The notes beneath the pieces were generated by a model. It saw only the letters and a list, made by a program, of their open reading frames with translations, searched no databases and was not told where the DNA came from. Of a DNA stretch of 58,617 nt, positions 43,824-52,861 are shown piece by piece (positions within the stretch are counted from its first letter, which is position 1; each line of letters starts with the position of its first letter). The position numbers were made by a program, and so were the translations under genes. The stretch spans positions 1 through 58,617 of the forward strand of contig CAZHTS010000025.1 of NCBI GenBank assembly GCA_964535315.1, read 5' to 3'. The DNA comes from CAZHTS01 sp964535315. Lineage in GTDB: Bacteria > Chloroflexota > Anaerolineae > Anaerolineales > Anaerolineaceae.

Positions 43824-45916
43824 TGCTGCTCAGGCGGCTGCGCTGGCTGGTGTTACTTGTTCCCGTGATCTTTCTCCTGCCGGGGTTGGGACAGTTTGCT
43901 TATCCCCCGGGCGGGGCGTATTCTGATCTGGCGATCAGTCATTATCCCAACGCACTTTTCTTGCAGCGTTGGGTGTGGCAGGGGGTTGTGCCGCTGTGGT
44001 CGGGGACAATCCTGAGCGGTTATCCGTTTGCGGCGGATCCGTTGGCAGGGTTGTGGTATCCGCCAGGCTGGCTGGCATTGTTGTTGCCGTTGCCACTGGG
44101 GCTCAATTTGTTGGTTGTGCTGCACCTGGTATGGGGTGGATGGGGGATGTACCGGCTATTACGCAGTGAAGGAGTGGATGAAGGCGCAGCCTGGGCCGGA
44201 GCGTTGTTGTTTGAGGGGATGCCGAAGGTGCTGGCTCATTACGCTGCCGGGCACGTGTCGCTGCTGTTTGCCATAAGCTGGACGCCGTGGGTGTTGTGGG
44301 CTGAACGACGCTCACGGCAAGGGGCGCGTTTTTCGCCGCTGGCAGGCGTTTGCCTGGGATTGTTATTGCTGGCCGATGTGCGTTGGGGGGCGTATGCCGG
44401 GTTGTTGTGGGCCGGGTACGTGATCTGGCTACCGGGGCAGAGGCGTTATTGTTTAGGCGATGCGATCCGAACCTGCGGGCTGGCGCTGGCATTGTCGGCG
44501 CCGTTGCTGCTGGCACTGGTGGAGTATACGCGCCTATCGACGCGCCAGGCGATGGCGGCTGCGGATGTATTGGCCTTTTCGTTGCCGCCGGGTCGTCTGG
44601 CGGGTTTGCTGGCGCCGGATATCGGTGGGTATGCCGAATGGATTTTGTATCCAGGGGCGGTCGGGTTGCTGTTGACGCTCTGGCTGGGGATGCTGCGCGG
44701 CGGGCGGCGTTACACTTTCTGGTGGGGGGTGTTGGTGCTCTCACTGGTGATGGCGTTGGGCGAGACCGTGCCGGGGATGTCCTGGCTGGCGCATCTGCCG
44801 ATCTTTGGGCTGTTGCGTGTTCCGGCGCGGGCGTTGTTCCTGACCGGTATGGCTTTTGCCGTACTGGCGGCGTGGGGGGCGCAGTCATTCGAGGCGGGCG
44901 CCTGGTGCAACGAGCGCCGGCGAGTGGATCCGATTTTCCCATTGGTGATGGTAGCGGCTTTCGGGGCGGCTTTTGCCGGCGGGGTGTGGTGGGTGATGGG
45001 GCGCCCATCATTGAATTTTGTCTGGGGGGCGGCGGCGTTGGTGGTAACACTGACCGGCATTGTGCTGGCGCGGCTGGGGCGCCTGGAGGGAAGCGCCTGG
45101 CGAGTCTTTGTGGCGGTAGTGGTGCTGGGCGACCTGGGTGGGGTGAATCTCCAGGCAGTTCGGTTTCGCCCGGTTGAAGCGGTGTTGGCCGAGGGCGGGA
45201 CCGCGGCGGCTTATCTGGCGCAGCAGCCGGGGCTGTTTCGCGTGTATTCGCCATCCTATCGTCTCGGACAGCAGACGGCGGCCTTTTGGGGGCTGCAACT
45301 GGCGGATGGGATTGCGCCGCTGCACCTGGAGGCTTATGCCCGTTATATGGAAACAGCCAGTGGTGTGCCGCGCCAGGGATACAGTGTGACTGTGCCGCCG
45401 CTGGCCGGTGATGATCTGGCGCAGGCCAATCGCAGGTATCGACCGGACGCGCGGGCGTTGGGGGTGTTGAACGTGCGTTATCTGGTCGCCGATTACGATT
45501 TGTCTGACCCTGACCTGCGCCTGGTACGGCAATTTGGAGTGTCACGTTTATATGAGAACCTACAGGTGCAGCCGCGGGCCTGGGTTCAGGGCGCTGCGCC
45601 AACTGCGGTGAAGCGATTGGATTGGAGCCCTAACCGGGTTGATGTGATTGCCGATGGACCAGGGCTGCTGGTATTGTCCGAGATCGTTTACCCAGGCTGG
45701 CAGGTATGGGTGGATGGGCAGCCAGCGCAAATGGAAACGGTTTACGGTCTGCTGCGGGCGGTAACGCTGGCGGCAGGTGAACATACAATTTCTTTTGTCT
45801 TTCGCCCGTTGTGGGGATGGTTGGGGGCGGCAATTGCCGGATGTGTCTGGCTGACGCTGGCCGTATATTGCAGGAGGTTGCCGGGATGGTTTCGTCGCAA
45901 GAACGACGTTGGGTGA
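43820..45916 (+). CDS. YfhO-like polytopic membrane protein, type B copy 1
   Basis: The 698-residue protein has about 12-13 membrane segments and the YfhO-type C-terminal beta domain (SEIVYPGWQVWVDGQPAQM near residue 617). The N-terminal loop has AYSDLAISHYPNALFLQ and VPLWSGTILSGYPFAADP. YfhO proteins are linked to glycosylation of lipoteichoic acid or other surface polymers. The start overlaps the previous gene by four bases; two adjacent ATG codons are possible starts. It is paralogous to the protein at 47469. Confidence 0.82.
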   Translation: MMLLRRLRWLVLLVPVIFLLPGLGQFAYPPGGAYSDLAISHYPNALFLQRWVWQGVVPLWSGTILSGYPFAADPLAGLWYPPGWLALLLPLPLGLNLLVVLHLVWGGWGMYRLLRSEGVDEGAAWAGALLFEGMPKVLAHYAAGHVSLLFAISWTPWVLWAERRSRQGARFSPLAGVCLGLLLLADVRWGAYAGLLWAGYVIWLPGQRRYCLGDAIRTCGLALALSAPLLLALVEYTRLSTRQAMAAADVLAFSLPPGRLAGLLAPDIGGYAEWILYPGAVGLLLTLWLGMLRGGRRYTFWWGVLVLSLVMALGETVPGMSWLAHLPIFGLLRVPARALFLTGMAFAVLAAWGAQSFEAGAWCNERRRVDPIFPLVMVAAFGAAFAGGVWWVMGRPSLNFVWGAAALVVTLTGIVLARLGRLEGSAWRVFVAVVVLGDLGGVNLQAVRFRPVEAVLAEGGTAAAYLAQQPGLFRVYSPSYRLGQQTAAFWGLQLADGIAPLHLEAYARYMETASGVPRQGYSVTVPPLAGDDLAQANRRYRPDARALGVLNVRYLVADYDLSDPDLRLVRQFGVSRLYENLQVQPRAWVQGAAPTAVKRLDWSPNRVDVIADGPGLLVLSEIVYPGWQVWVDGQPAQMETVYGLLRAVTLAAGEHTISFVFRPLWGWLGAAIAGCVWLTLAVYCRRLPGWFRRKNDVG

Positions 45917-47469
45917 TACGGTTTGCATTGGTGATGCTGGTGGTGACCAGCATCCCATATTTGATTGGGTATGCTCGCCAGGGAACGGATTGGCGTTTTA
46001 CCGGTTTTGTGTTTGGCGTTGAAGACGGCAATTCGTACATCGCCAAGATGTTGGGGGGTGAGGCTGGGGCGTGGTTATTCCGTACGCCGTATACGGCCTA
46101 TCCGCAGCAGGGGCTGCTGGCATTCTTGCCGTACTTGCTGCTGGGCAAGTTGAGCGCTCCACCGGCGCAACATGAACAACTGGTGGTGTTATTTCACCTG
46201 TTTCGTTGGGTGAGCGGGTTCCTGTTTGCGCTGGCGAGTTATGATTTCCTGGCGTTATTTGTGGTGGATGTGCGCCTGCGCCGGTTGGGTTTGGCCCTGG
46301 CCAGTATGGGGGGCGGGTTGGGCTGGCTGGTGCTTTTGGGTCTGAAGACGGGGGGGTATCAGGGCCTGCCGCTGGAATTTTATTCGCCGGAGAGTTTTGG
46401 TTTTCTGTCTGTGTACGGGTTACCGCACCTGGCAGCCGGACGGGCGTTTTTGCTGTGGGGGCTGCGCGCTTATCTGGGCGGCGGCGAACGCCGGACGGCG
46501 CTGCGCGCCGGGTTGTGGTGGTTGCTGCTGGGGTTAATGCAGCCGTTGACAGTGGTGGTGGCCTGGACGCTGGTTGCGGCGCACCTGGGGCTGAGTGGGG
46601 TGTTGATGCGCTGGGGACGGGTTGTGGAAGATTGGGGGTGGTTCCGCCGCCAATTGGGGCGGACGTTGTGGATGGGGTTGGTCTCAGCGCCACTGGTGGT
46701 GTATACCTTTGTGGCTTTTCGGGTTGATCCATTCCTGCGCGGTTGGGAAGGCCAGAATCTGATCCTGTCACCGCCGCCGCTGGATTACCTGTTGGCGTAC
46801 GGCATCGTGCTGCCGTTTGCCATCAAGGGGGCGCTGGCTTTCTGGCGACAATCGAACCGCCCGGCATTGTTGTTGGTGGCGTGGGCTGTTTTGCTGCCGG
46901 TGTTGGCTTATGCGCCTTATAATTTACAGCGCCGCCTGCCTGAAGGGGTGTGGGTAGCACTGCTGGCGTTAGCCTTGAAGGGTGTGGAGAGCGGGGTGGG
47001 GACCGGCTGGCAGCGGGCGCGTTGGGTGCTTTACCAGGGGTTTCTTCCGGCCTTGCTGCTGTTGTTGGGGGGCGGTTGGGCGGCCTGGCAGCCATCGCTT
47101 CCATTATTCCGGCCGGCGGATGAGGTGGCCGCTTTTCAGTGGCTGGCCAAGGAGGCGCGGCCCGGCGCTGTGACGCTCACCGCGTTTGAGACGGGGAACG
47201 CCTTGCCCGCCTGGGCTCCGCTGCGGGTGGTGGTGGGACATGGACCGGAGAGCGTCCGGTTGGCAGAACTTAAACCATTGGTGCGGCGTTTCTATGCCGG
47301 AATGTTAACCGCAGAAGACGAGCGTGTTTTGTTGGATGAATTGCAGGTGCGTTACGTCTTTTCCGGGCCCGAGGAACGCAAGCTGGGCGAGCGACCGGGC
47401 TTTGCGCAGGCGCGCCTGGTGCCCGTATATGCGCGAGGAGACTACCGTTTGTGGGAGGTGGTGCACTGA
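45886..47469 (+). CDS. GT-C-like polytopic membrane protein, type A copy 2
   Basis: The 527-residue protein resembles the type A protein at 42258 throughout: FGVEDGNSYIAKMLGGEAGAW matches NPLDGNTYLAKMVQGQQGAW, and APYNLQRRLPEGVW matches PFNLQRRFLLGLY. The soluble C-terminal end (FQWLAKEARPGAVTL onward) is also shared. AGGAGG lies nine bases before ATG 45886, inside the end of the previous gene (31-base overlap). Function as for copy 1. Confidence 0.75.
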   Translation: MVSSQERRWVIRFALVMLVVTSIPYLIGYARQGTDWRFTGFVFGVEDGNSYIAKMLGGEAGAWLFRTPYTAYPQQGLLAFLPYLLLGKLSAPPAQHEQLVVLFHLFRWVSGFLFALASYDFLALFVVDVRLRRLGLALASMGGGLGWLVLLGLKTGGYQGLPLEFYSPESFGFLSVYGLPHLAAGRAFLLWGLRAYLGGGERRTALRAGLWWLLLGLMQPLTVVVAWTLVAAHLGLSGVLMRWGRVVEDWGWFRRQLGRTLWMGLVSAPLVVYTFVAFRVDPFLRGWEGQNLILSPPPLDYLLAYGIVLPFAIKGALAFWRQSNRPALLLVAWAVLLPVLAYAPYNLQRRLPEGVWVALLALALKGVESGVGTGWQRARWVLYQGFLPALLLLLGGGWAAWQPSLPLFRPADEVAAFQWLAKEARPGAVTLTAFETGNALPAWAPLRVVVGHGPESVRLAELKPLVRRFYAGMLTAEDERVLLDELQVRYVFSGPEERKLGERPGFAQARLVPVYARGDYRLWEVVH

Positions 47470-49805
47470 TGTTGTCCAGGGTTGTGGATCGTCTTCTTGC
47501 CCGTTTGCACCCATTCTGGCTATTCCTGCTGGCGCCATTGGCGCTGTTTGGCGGGACGATCATCCGTGGCCGGGCGCTGTATTGGGGAACGCCGGCGTTG
47601 CAGTTCGTGCCCTGGGTGGCGTACGCCTGGGAGCAGGTCAGCGGCGGGACGCTGCCGTCATGGAACCCGCTCAACGGGATGGGTGCTCCTTTGCTGGCCA
47701 ATTATCAACTGGCGTTCTTCTACCCGCCGTTGTGGCTGTTGTTCCCGCTCTGGCGGCTGGGCGGTGCGCCCTGGCTGGCCTGGGGGTTCGGCCTGTTGGT
47801 GGTGTTGCACCTGGGGTGGGCCGGGCTTGGGATGGCAAGTTTATGCCGGAGATTGGGGCTGGGTTTGTTGGCGCAGATGGTGGGCGGTCTGGCGTTTGGC
47901 CTATGTGGTTATCTGGTGGCGCGGGCAGGTTTCTTTAGTATGATTTGGACGGGGGCATGGCTGCCCTGGGTGTTGTTTGGGGCGAGTGCATTGGCGACGC
48001 CGGTGGACAGAGCCGGTGAGGGCGCTCCGCTGCGTTTTCCCTGGTTGTTCAGCCTGTGCCTGGGGCTGCAATTGCTTGCCGGACACGCTCAACTGAGCTG
48101 GTATACCATGACGCTGGCGGCAGCCTGGTTACTGGTCGGAGCGGTGCGCAGCGGCGCCCGTGGCAGGGCGCTGAAGGTGGTGGCGTTGGCGGCGGCGGGC
48201 GGTTTGCTGGCGGCTTTGCTGGCCGCCGTGCAGTTGTTGCCCACAATGGAGTATTTGTTGCAGTCGCAGCGCTCGTCTGCGGTGGATTACGATGTGGCCA
48301 TGTCTTATTCATTCTGGCCGTGGCGTTTGTTGTCTATGCTGGCGCCTGACTTTTTCGGTAACCCCGGCCAGGGGGATTATTGGGGATATGCCAGCCAGTG
48401 GGAAGATGCTGTTTACCTGGGGATCCTGCCACTATTACTGGCGCTCGGAACGATCCGCATGCGCCGCGATACGTCTTATCGGGCGCTGGTCTGCTTTCTG
48501 TGGGCGGTGATTGTAGTGACTCTGCCGCTGGCGTTAGGCAGGAACACACCTGTTTTTCCATTTTTGTATCGTTACGTACCGACTTTTGCCATGTTTAAGG
48601 CCCCGGCGCGCATGCTAATCTGGATGGAGTTTGCACTGGCGCTGCTGGCGGCGATAGGGGCGGAGGTGTGGGCGCGGCCGGTTGGCCGGGGTTTGAAACG
48701 GCTGAAACAGGGGATTGCCGCGGCGTTTGCGCTTACTTTGGGGGCAGGGCTATCCTGGTTGGTGCTGCGCGAGGTGGAAGTAAGTTTTGTGCGTGCCACG
48801 GCGCTGGCGGGGATATGGATTGTCGGCGCCGGATTGCTTACGCTGCGTATGCCCCCGGTGGAGCGCGTGACGCAGCGCACCCGCTGGATGTGGCTGGCGC
48901 TGATCTGGCTCGTTGCCGATTTGTTGGCGGCGGGCTGGCTGCTCAATCCCAGTGTGCCGGCTGCGTTTTATGCCGGAGAGACGCCGGAGTTGCAGGTTCT
49001 GCGTTCACAGGCCGGTACGACGCGTCTGTATTTGAGCGCAAGCGATGAATACTGGATTAAATTTCGACGCTTCTTACGCATGCGCGATTATCGCCCGGTG
49101 GAAGATTTGCAGCATATTCGCCAGACGCTGTTGCCCAATCTAAATTTATTGGATGGGGTTGCGGCTGTAAATAATTTTGATCCACTGGTGCCGGGCCGTT
49201 ATGCGCGCTGGATGGAAATGGTGGATGGGGCGGCACCAGAAGAACGCGCCAGCTGGTTGCAGTTGATGAATGTCGGTTGGGTCGAAACGGTTGATCTACA
49301 AAGCGCTCTCGGGGTAAAATTTGAACAGGTGCAGGCAGGCGCCCGTTTTACCTGGGTGGGATGCAGCCAGCGGGCGGCGGGTGAGGAACAGGCTTTGCAG
49401 GCTGTGCAGCGGCGCCTGACCGGGCTCTCCCGGTCGCAGGCGGTGATTCTTGAGGGTGAAGCTACGCTACAAGATACATCTTATTGTGACGCGGCGGCGC
49501 CCGCATTGAAAGTGGTTATCGATGAACCCGGGCGGACGGTAGTGCGGGTTGATGGCGCCGGGCAGGCCGGGTGGTTGGTACAACGGGATAGCTGGTATCC
49601 AGGGTGGGCGGCGTTGGTGGATGGTACGGAAACGACAGTGGAGCGAGCGGATTATCTCTTTCGAGCGGTTTTTGTTCCTGCCGGCGGTCGGGAGGTGGAA
49701 CTGGTGTATCGCCCGCTGGCTCTGCGGCTGGGGGCCATTGTGAGCGCTCTGGGTTGGACAATTGTGGCTGTGAGTTGGTTCGTTCGTCGTCGTAGCAGCG
49801 GATGA
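47469..49805 (+). CDS. YfhO-like polytopic membrane protein, type B copy 2
   Basis: The 778-residue protein has about 13 membrane segments. The YfhO-type signatures are LPSWNPLNGMGAPLLANYQ in the first loop and DSWYPGWAALVDGTETTV with a following FRAVFVPAG near the C-terminus. It is somewhat longer than its paralogue at 43820. The start uses TGATG: its ATG shares one base with the stop of the previous gene. It may modify cell-surface glycans. It is followed 43 bases later by MoxR. Confidence 0.85.
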   Translation: MLSRVVDRLLARLHPFWLFLLAPLALFGGTIIRGRALYWGTPALQFVPWVAYAWEQVSGGTLPSWNPLNGMGAPLLANYQLAFFYPPLWLLFPLWRLGGAPWLAWGFGLLVVLHLGWAGLGMASLCRRLGLGLLAQMVGGLAFGLCGYLVARAGFFSMIWTGAWLPWVLFGASALATPVDRAGEGAPLRFPWLFSLCLGLQLLAGHAQLSWYTMTLAAAWLLVGAVRSGARGRALKVVALAAAGGLLAALLAAVQLLPTMEYLLQSQRSSAVDYDVAMSYSFWPWRLLSMLAPDFFGNPGQGDYWGYASQWEDAVYLGILPLLLALGTIRMRRDTSYRALVCFLWAVIVVTLPLALGRNTPVFPFLYRYVPTFAMFKAPARMLIWMEFALALLAAIGAEVWARPVGRGLKRLKQGIAAAFALTLGAGLSWLVLREVEVSFVRATALAGIWIVGAGLLTLRMPPVERVTQRTRWMWLALIWLVADLLAAGWLLNPSVPAAFYAGETPELQVLRSQAGTTRLYLSASDEYWIKFRRFLRMRDYRPVEDLQHIRQTLLPNLNLLDGVAAVNNFDPLVPGRYARWMEMVDGAAPEERASWLQLMNVGWVETVDLQSALGVKFEQVQAGARFTWVGCSQRAAGEEQALQAVQRRLTGLSRSQAVILEGEATLQDTSYCDAAAPALKVVIDEPGRTVVRVDGAGQAGWLVQRDSWYPGWAALVDGTETTVERADYLFRAVFVPAGGREVELVYRPLALRLGAIVSALGWTIVAVSWFVRRRSSG

Positions 49806-49848
49806 GGCGTGTGCCGCGCTTTTGATCTCTAAGAACAGGAGTCTTCCG

Positions 49849-50823
49849 ATGGAACTGGATGTAACAAAGGTAAAGTCGTTTGCCGAACGGTTGAGCCAGA
49901 ATCTAGAGAAGGTGATTGTAGGTAAACGGCAGACGGTCGATCTGGTGGTGATTGGTCTGTTATGCCAGGGGCATATCTTGATTGAGGATGTGCCGGGGGT
50001 AGGCAAGACGGTCCTGGCGCGCAGTCTGGCGCGCTCGTTGGGATGCGCTTTTAGCCGCATCCAATTCACGCCGGATATGCTGCCAAGCGATGTAACCGGC
50101 GTCTCGATTTACAATCAGGTAAACTTGCAGTTTGAGTTTCGCCCCGGGCCGTTGATGGCGCAAATCGTGCTGGCGGATGAGATTAACCGGGCGACGCCTA
50201 AAACCCAATCGGCGCTGCTTGAGGCGATGGAAGAGCGGCAGATGACTGTGGATGGCATCACCCATGCGCTCCCCAGACCATTCCTGGTCCTGGCAACACA
50301 AAATCCAATTGAATATGAAGGCACTTTCCCCTTGCCAGAGGCGCAGCTTGACCGTTTCCTGCTGCGCATTCGCCTGGGGTACCCCTCTTTGCACGATGAG
50401 GTGCGAGTTTTGGATTTGCAGCAACTTCAGCACCCGATCGAGACGCTGGAAGCGGTTGTGGCATTAGAAGAGTTGTTGGAAATGCAGGAGATGATCAAGC
50501 GGGTGTATGTGGCGCCGGTGGTCAGGCGTTACATGGTGGAGCTGACGCGCGCCACACGTGAAAGCAGTGACGTTTATCTGGGCGCCAGCCCGCGTGGCAG
50601 TCTGGGGTTGTTCCGTACGGCGCAGGCGCGGGCGGCGATGTTGGGGCGCGAATATGTGTTGCCAGATGACGTCAAAGCGCTGGCAGACGTCGTGCTGGCG
50701 CACCGGATGGTGATCAACCCGGCGGCGCGTTTGCGTAACCTGTCGGCGGTGCAGATCGTGGGTGAGGTGCTGCGTAATCTGCCGGTGCCGGGGGGGGATC
50801 TGTCACACAGGACCGAGATGTGA
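49849..50823 (+). CDS. MoxR-type AAA+ ATPase
   Basis: The 324-residue ATPase has Walker A GVGKT (50-54), Walker B LADEINRA, and the MoxR signature ALLEAMEERQMTVDG, with LATQNPIEYEGTFPLPEAQLDRF as sensor region. Such proteins act as chaperones for complex assembly, commonly with a DUF58 protein, as here. ATG 49849 has AGGAG seven bases upstream. The DUF58 gene starts at its stop codon. Confidence 0.95.
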   Translation: MELDVTKVKSFAERLSQNLEKVIVGKRQTVDLVVIGLLCQGHILIEDVPGVGKTVLARSLARSLGCAFSRIQFTPDMLPSDVTGVSIYNQVNLQFEFRPGPLMAQIVLADEINRATPKTQSALLEAMEERQMTVDGITHALPRPFLVLATQNPIEYEGTFPLPEAQLDRFLLRIRLGYPSLHDEVRVLDLQQLQHPIETLEAVVALEELLEMQEMIKRVYVAPVVRRYMVELTRATRESSDVYLGASPRGSLGLFRTAQARAAMLGREYVLPDDVKALADVVLAHRMVINPAARLRNLSAVQIVGEVLRNLPVPGGDLSHRTEM

Positions 50824-52094
50824 TTACCGTTCGCCGTACTTTCTGGGTGATGCTGGCGTTGGCGGCCGGTGCGGTGTTGGGAATTACGCAGAGCTCGCGC
50901 CCGGATATTTTCTCGCGCCTGCTATATTTTTCCGGGCTGTTGATTGCGGTGTGCTGGCTTTGGACCTTCTTCTCGCTGCGTGGTCTGAGCGTGCAACGCC
51001 AGGCGCGGGTGGCGCGGCAGCAAGTAGGCCAGATTTTCGAGGAACGCTTTCTGGTGAACAATTCTTCGGCGTGGCTGCGATTGTGGGTGAAGGTTGAGGA
51101 TCGGTCGGATTTGCCGGGGGCGAGCGGATCACGAGTGTTGGGTTTGCTCGGTGGGCGACAACAGCGCAGTTATTCGGCGTATAGCTGGTTAAACCGGCGC
51201 GGGTCTTTTAACCTGGGGCCGACGGAGCTTTCTTCGGGTGATCCGTTGGGGTTGTTTGTGGCGCGCACAATATTTCTGGCGGACAGCCCGCTGGTGGTGT
51301 TACCGTACATGGTGGAATTGAAGTCTTTCCCGATGCCGGCAGGCGTGTTGCCGGGAGGGCGGGCCTTGCGCCGGCGGACGGTTGAGGTGACACCTTATGC
51401 CGCCAGTGTGCGCGAATATGCACCGGGTGATGGATTGAACCGTATTCACTGGCCGACCACAGCGCGACGCAACCGGTTGATGGTAAAGGAATTTGACCAG
51501 GATCCGCAGGCCGACGTCTGGATTTTTGTGGATGCCCAACAGTCGGTGCAGCTTTCGTTGGATGGGGAGGTCGCAACGCCTCGCGTGGATCAGTTGTTGA
51601 TCTGGCGGCAAAAGTTAGAGGTTTCGCTGACGGCGGACACATTTGAATATGCGGTCAGCGTGGCTGCCTCGGTGGCAAACTATTTCATCCGTTTAGGGCG
51701 GGCGGTGGGGTTGGTATGCGCCGGGCAGGTGACGACGGTTGTGCCGGCTGAACGCGGAGAGCGGCAACTGGCCAAGATTTTGGAGATACTGGCCTTTGTG
51801 CGCGGCAAAGGCGACCTGTCTTTATTGGGTCTGGTAGAAGTGGAAGCGCCGGTGCTGGCGCGTGGCAGCACGGTGGTATTGGTCACGCCTTCTTGTGATC
51901 GTGGGGTGGAGATGACGGCGGACGCTTTACAGCAACGCAACTTGAACCCGGTGGCGGTGCTGCTGGACCGCACCACGTTTGGCGGAGCGCCATCCCCGTT
52001 GGAAACGGCGTTGCATCTGCGGGCGCGCAACATTCCCACGGCAATGGTGAAAAATGGCGCCAATCTGGCGGCGGTGTTGGAGGAAGGTTTTTAG
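50820..52094 (+). CDS. DUF58 domain protein with two N-terminal membrane helices
   Basis: The 424-residue protein has two membrane helices (about 9-28 and 34-52), an exposed beta domain, and the DUF58 core including YAPGDGLNRIHWPTTARRN (about 200-218) and LMVKEFDQDPQADVWIFVD. The end has a vWA-like metal-site remnant. It starts at GTG 50820, overlapping the MoxR stop. The pair is widespread; the client complex is unknown. Its stop overlaps the convergent CDGSH gene. Confidence 0.92.
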   Translation: MITVRRTFWVMLALAAGAVLGITQSSRPDIFSRLLYFSGLLIAVCWLWTFFSLRGLSVQRQARVARQQVGQIFEERFLVNNSSAWLRLWVKVEDRSDLPGASGSRVLGLLGGRQQRSYSAYSWLNRRGSFNLGPTELSSGDPLGLFVARTIFLADSPLVVLPYMVELKSFPMPAGVLPGGRALRRRTVEVTPYAASVREYAPGDGLNRIHWPTTARRNRLMVKEFDQDPQADVWIFVDAQQSVQLSLDGEVATPRVDQLLIWRQKLEVSLTADTFEYAVSVAASVANYFIRLGRAVGLVCAGQVTTVVPAERGERQLAKILEILAFVRGKGDLSLLGLVEVEAPVLARGSTVVLVTPSCDRGVEMTADALQQRNLNPVAVLLDRTTFGGAPSPLETALHLRARNIPTAMVKNGANLAAVLEEGF

Positions 52095-52291
52095 GCCTGC
52101 GAGGTTTGTGTTTCGGCTGGCACTTCGACAACAGCCGGGCCAGTGGTGGTAGCGATGATTTTATGGCTGCCGTCGCAGAAAGGCAGCTCTTTTGAGTGCA
52201 TACAGCGACACAGGCTGACACGTTCGCCGGGTTTGAGGGTTATGGTGGTGCGTTGTCGGCCGTTGCGTTCCTCGGTTTTATGTTCGACCAT
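52091..52291 (-). CDS. CDGSH-type iron-sulfur protein
   Basis: The 66-residue protein has the [2Fe-2S] ligand set of the CDGSH family: Cys28, Cys30, Cys39 and His43 in SLCRCMHSKELPFCDGSH. Such proteins carry electrons or clusters and are sensitive to redox state. I prefer ATG 52291, with AAAGGA upstream, over the one eight codons earlier. The C-terminal Pro/Glu-rich tail overlaps the DUF58 stop by four bases. Confidence 0.93.
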   Translation of the reverse strand: MVEHKTEERNGRQRTTITLKPGERVSLCRCMHSKELPFCDGSHKIIATTTGPAVVEVPAETQTSQA

Positions 52292-52339
52292 AGTGCGGTT
52301 TCCTTTTGCGAGCAATGCGCATAGCCAATAAGGACTTCG

Positions 52340-52858
52340 CTATTGTGATTCTACGTGAGCAGAATGACGGTGGCCTATCTCGGCGCTTTTTGATTCCTGG
52401 AGCAGTTCAACGGCGTGGGGCAGGACGGGCAAGATGGTTTGCAGATTCTCGATGGCGGCCTTGGGGCTGCCGGGAAGGTTGACGATCAGTGTGCGCTGGC
52501 GAATGCCGGCCAGGCCGCGCGCGAGCATGGCGTGGGGGGTGATTTTCAAGCTGGCCTGGCGCATTCCTTCGGCCAGCCCGGGCACCGGACGCTGAATAAC
52601 GGCCTGAGTGGCCTCAGGGGTAACGTCGCGAGGTGCAACGCCGGTACCGCCGGTCGTGAGGAGCAGGTCAATCTGCCCGCTGTCACACCAGTTTGCCAGG
52701 AGGGTCTTGATCTGCTCAAGTTCATCTGGAACGATGGCAGTCTGGATGAGCTGCCAGTTTTGCGCCTGGGCCATTTGTGCCAGCGCCGGGCCGGAGGAGT
52801 CGGCGCGCTCACCGCGCGCCGACCGGTCTGAGATGGTAAGGATTGCTACCCTGATCAA
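52340..52858 (-). CDS. MoaB/Mog family molybdopterin protein
   Basis: The 172-residue protein matches MoaB/Mog molybdopterin-binding enzymes, which adenylylate molybdopterin. Motifs are ILTISDRSARGERAD (about 6-20), TTGGTGVAPRDVTPEAT (about 68-84) and LPGSPKAAIENL. MoaB and Mog cannot be separated here. It starts three bases after the PHP/AlbA gene. No other molybdenum cofactor genes are in the window. Confidence 0.93.
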   Translation of the reverse strand: MIRVAILTISDRSARGERADSSGPALAQMAQAQNWQLIQTAIVPDELEQIKTLLANWCDSGQIDLLLTTGGTGVAPRDVTPEATQAVIQRPVPGLAEGMRQASLKITPHAMLARGLAGIRQRTLIVNLPGSPKAAIENLQTILPVLPHAVELLQESKSAEIGHRHSAHVESQ

Positions 52859-52861
52859 TTT

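Noticed and set aside
44103..45602. Minus-strand open frame of 499 codons opposite the YfhO-like gene
   Set aside because: The translation is dominated by Pro, Ala, Thr and Arg, as expected from the reverse of a hydrophobic GC-rich gene.
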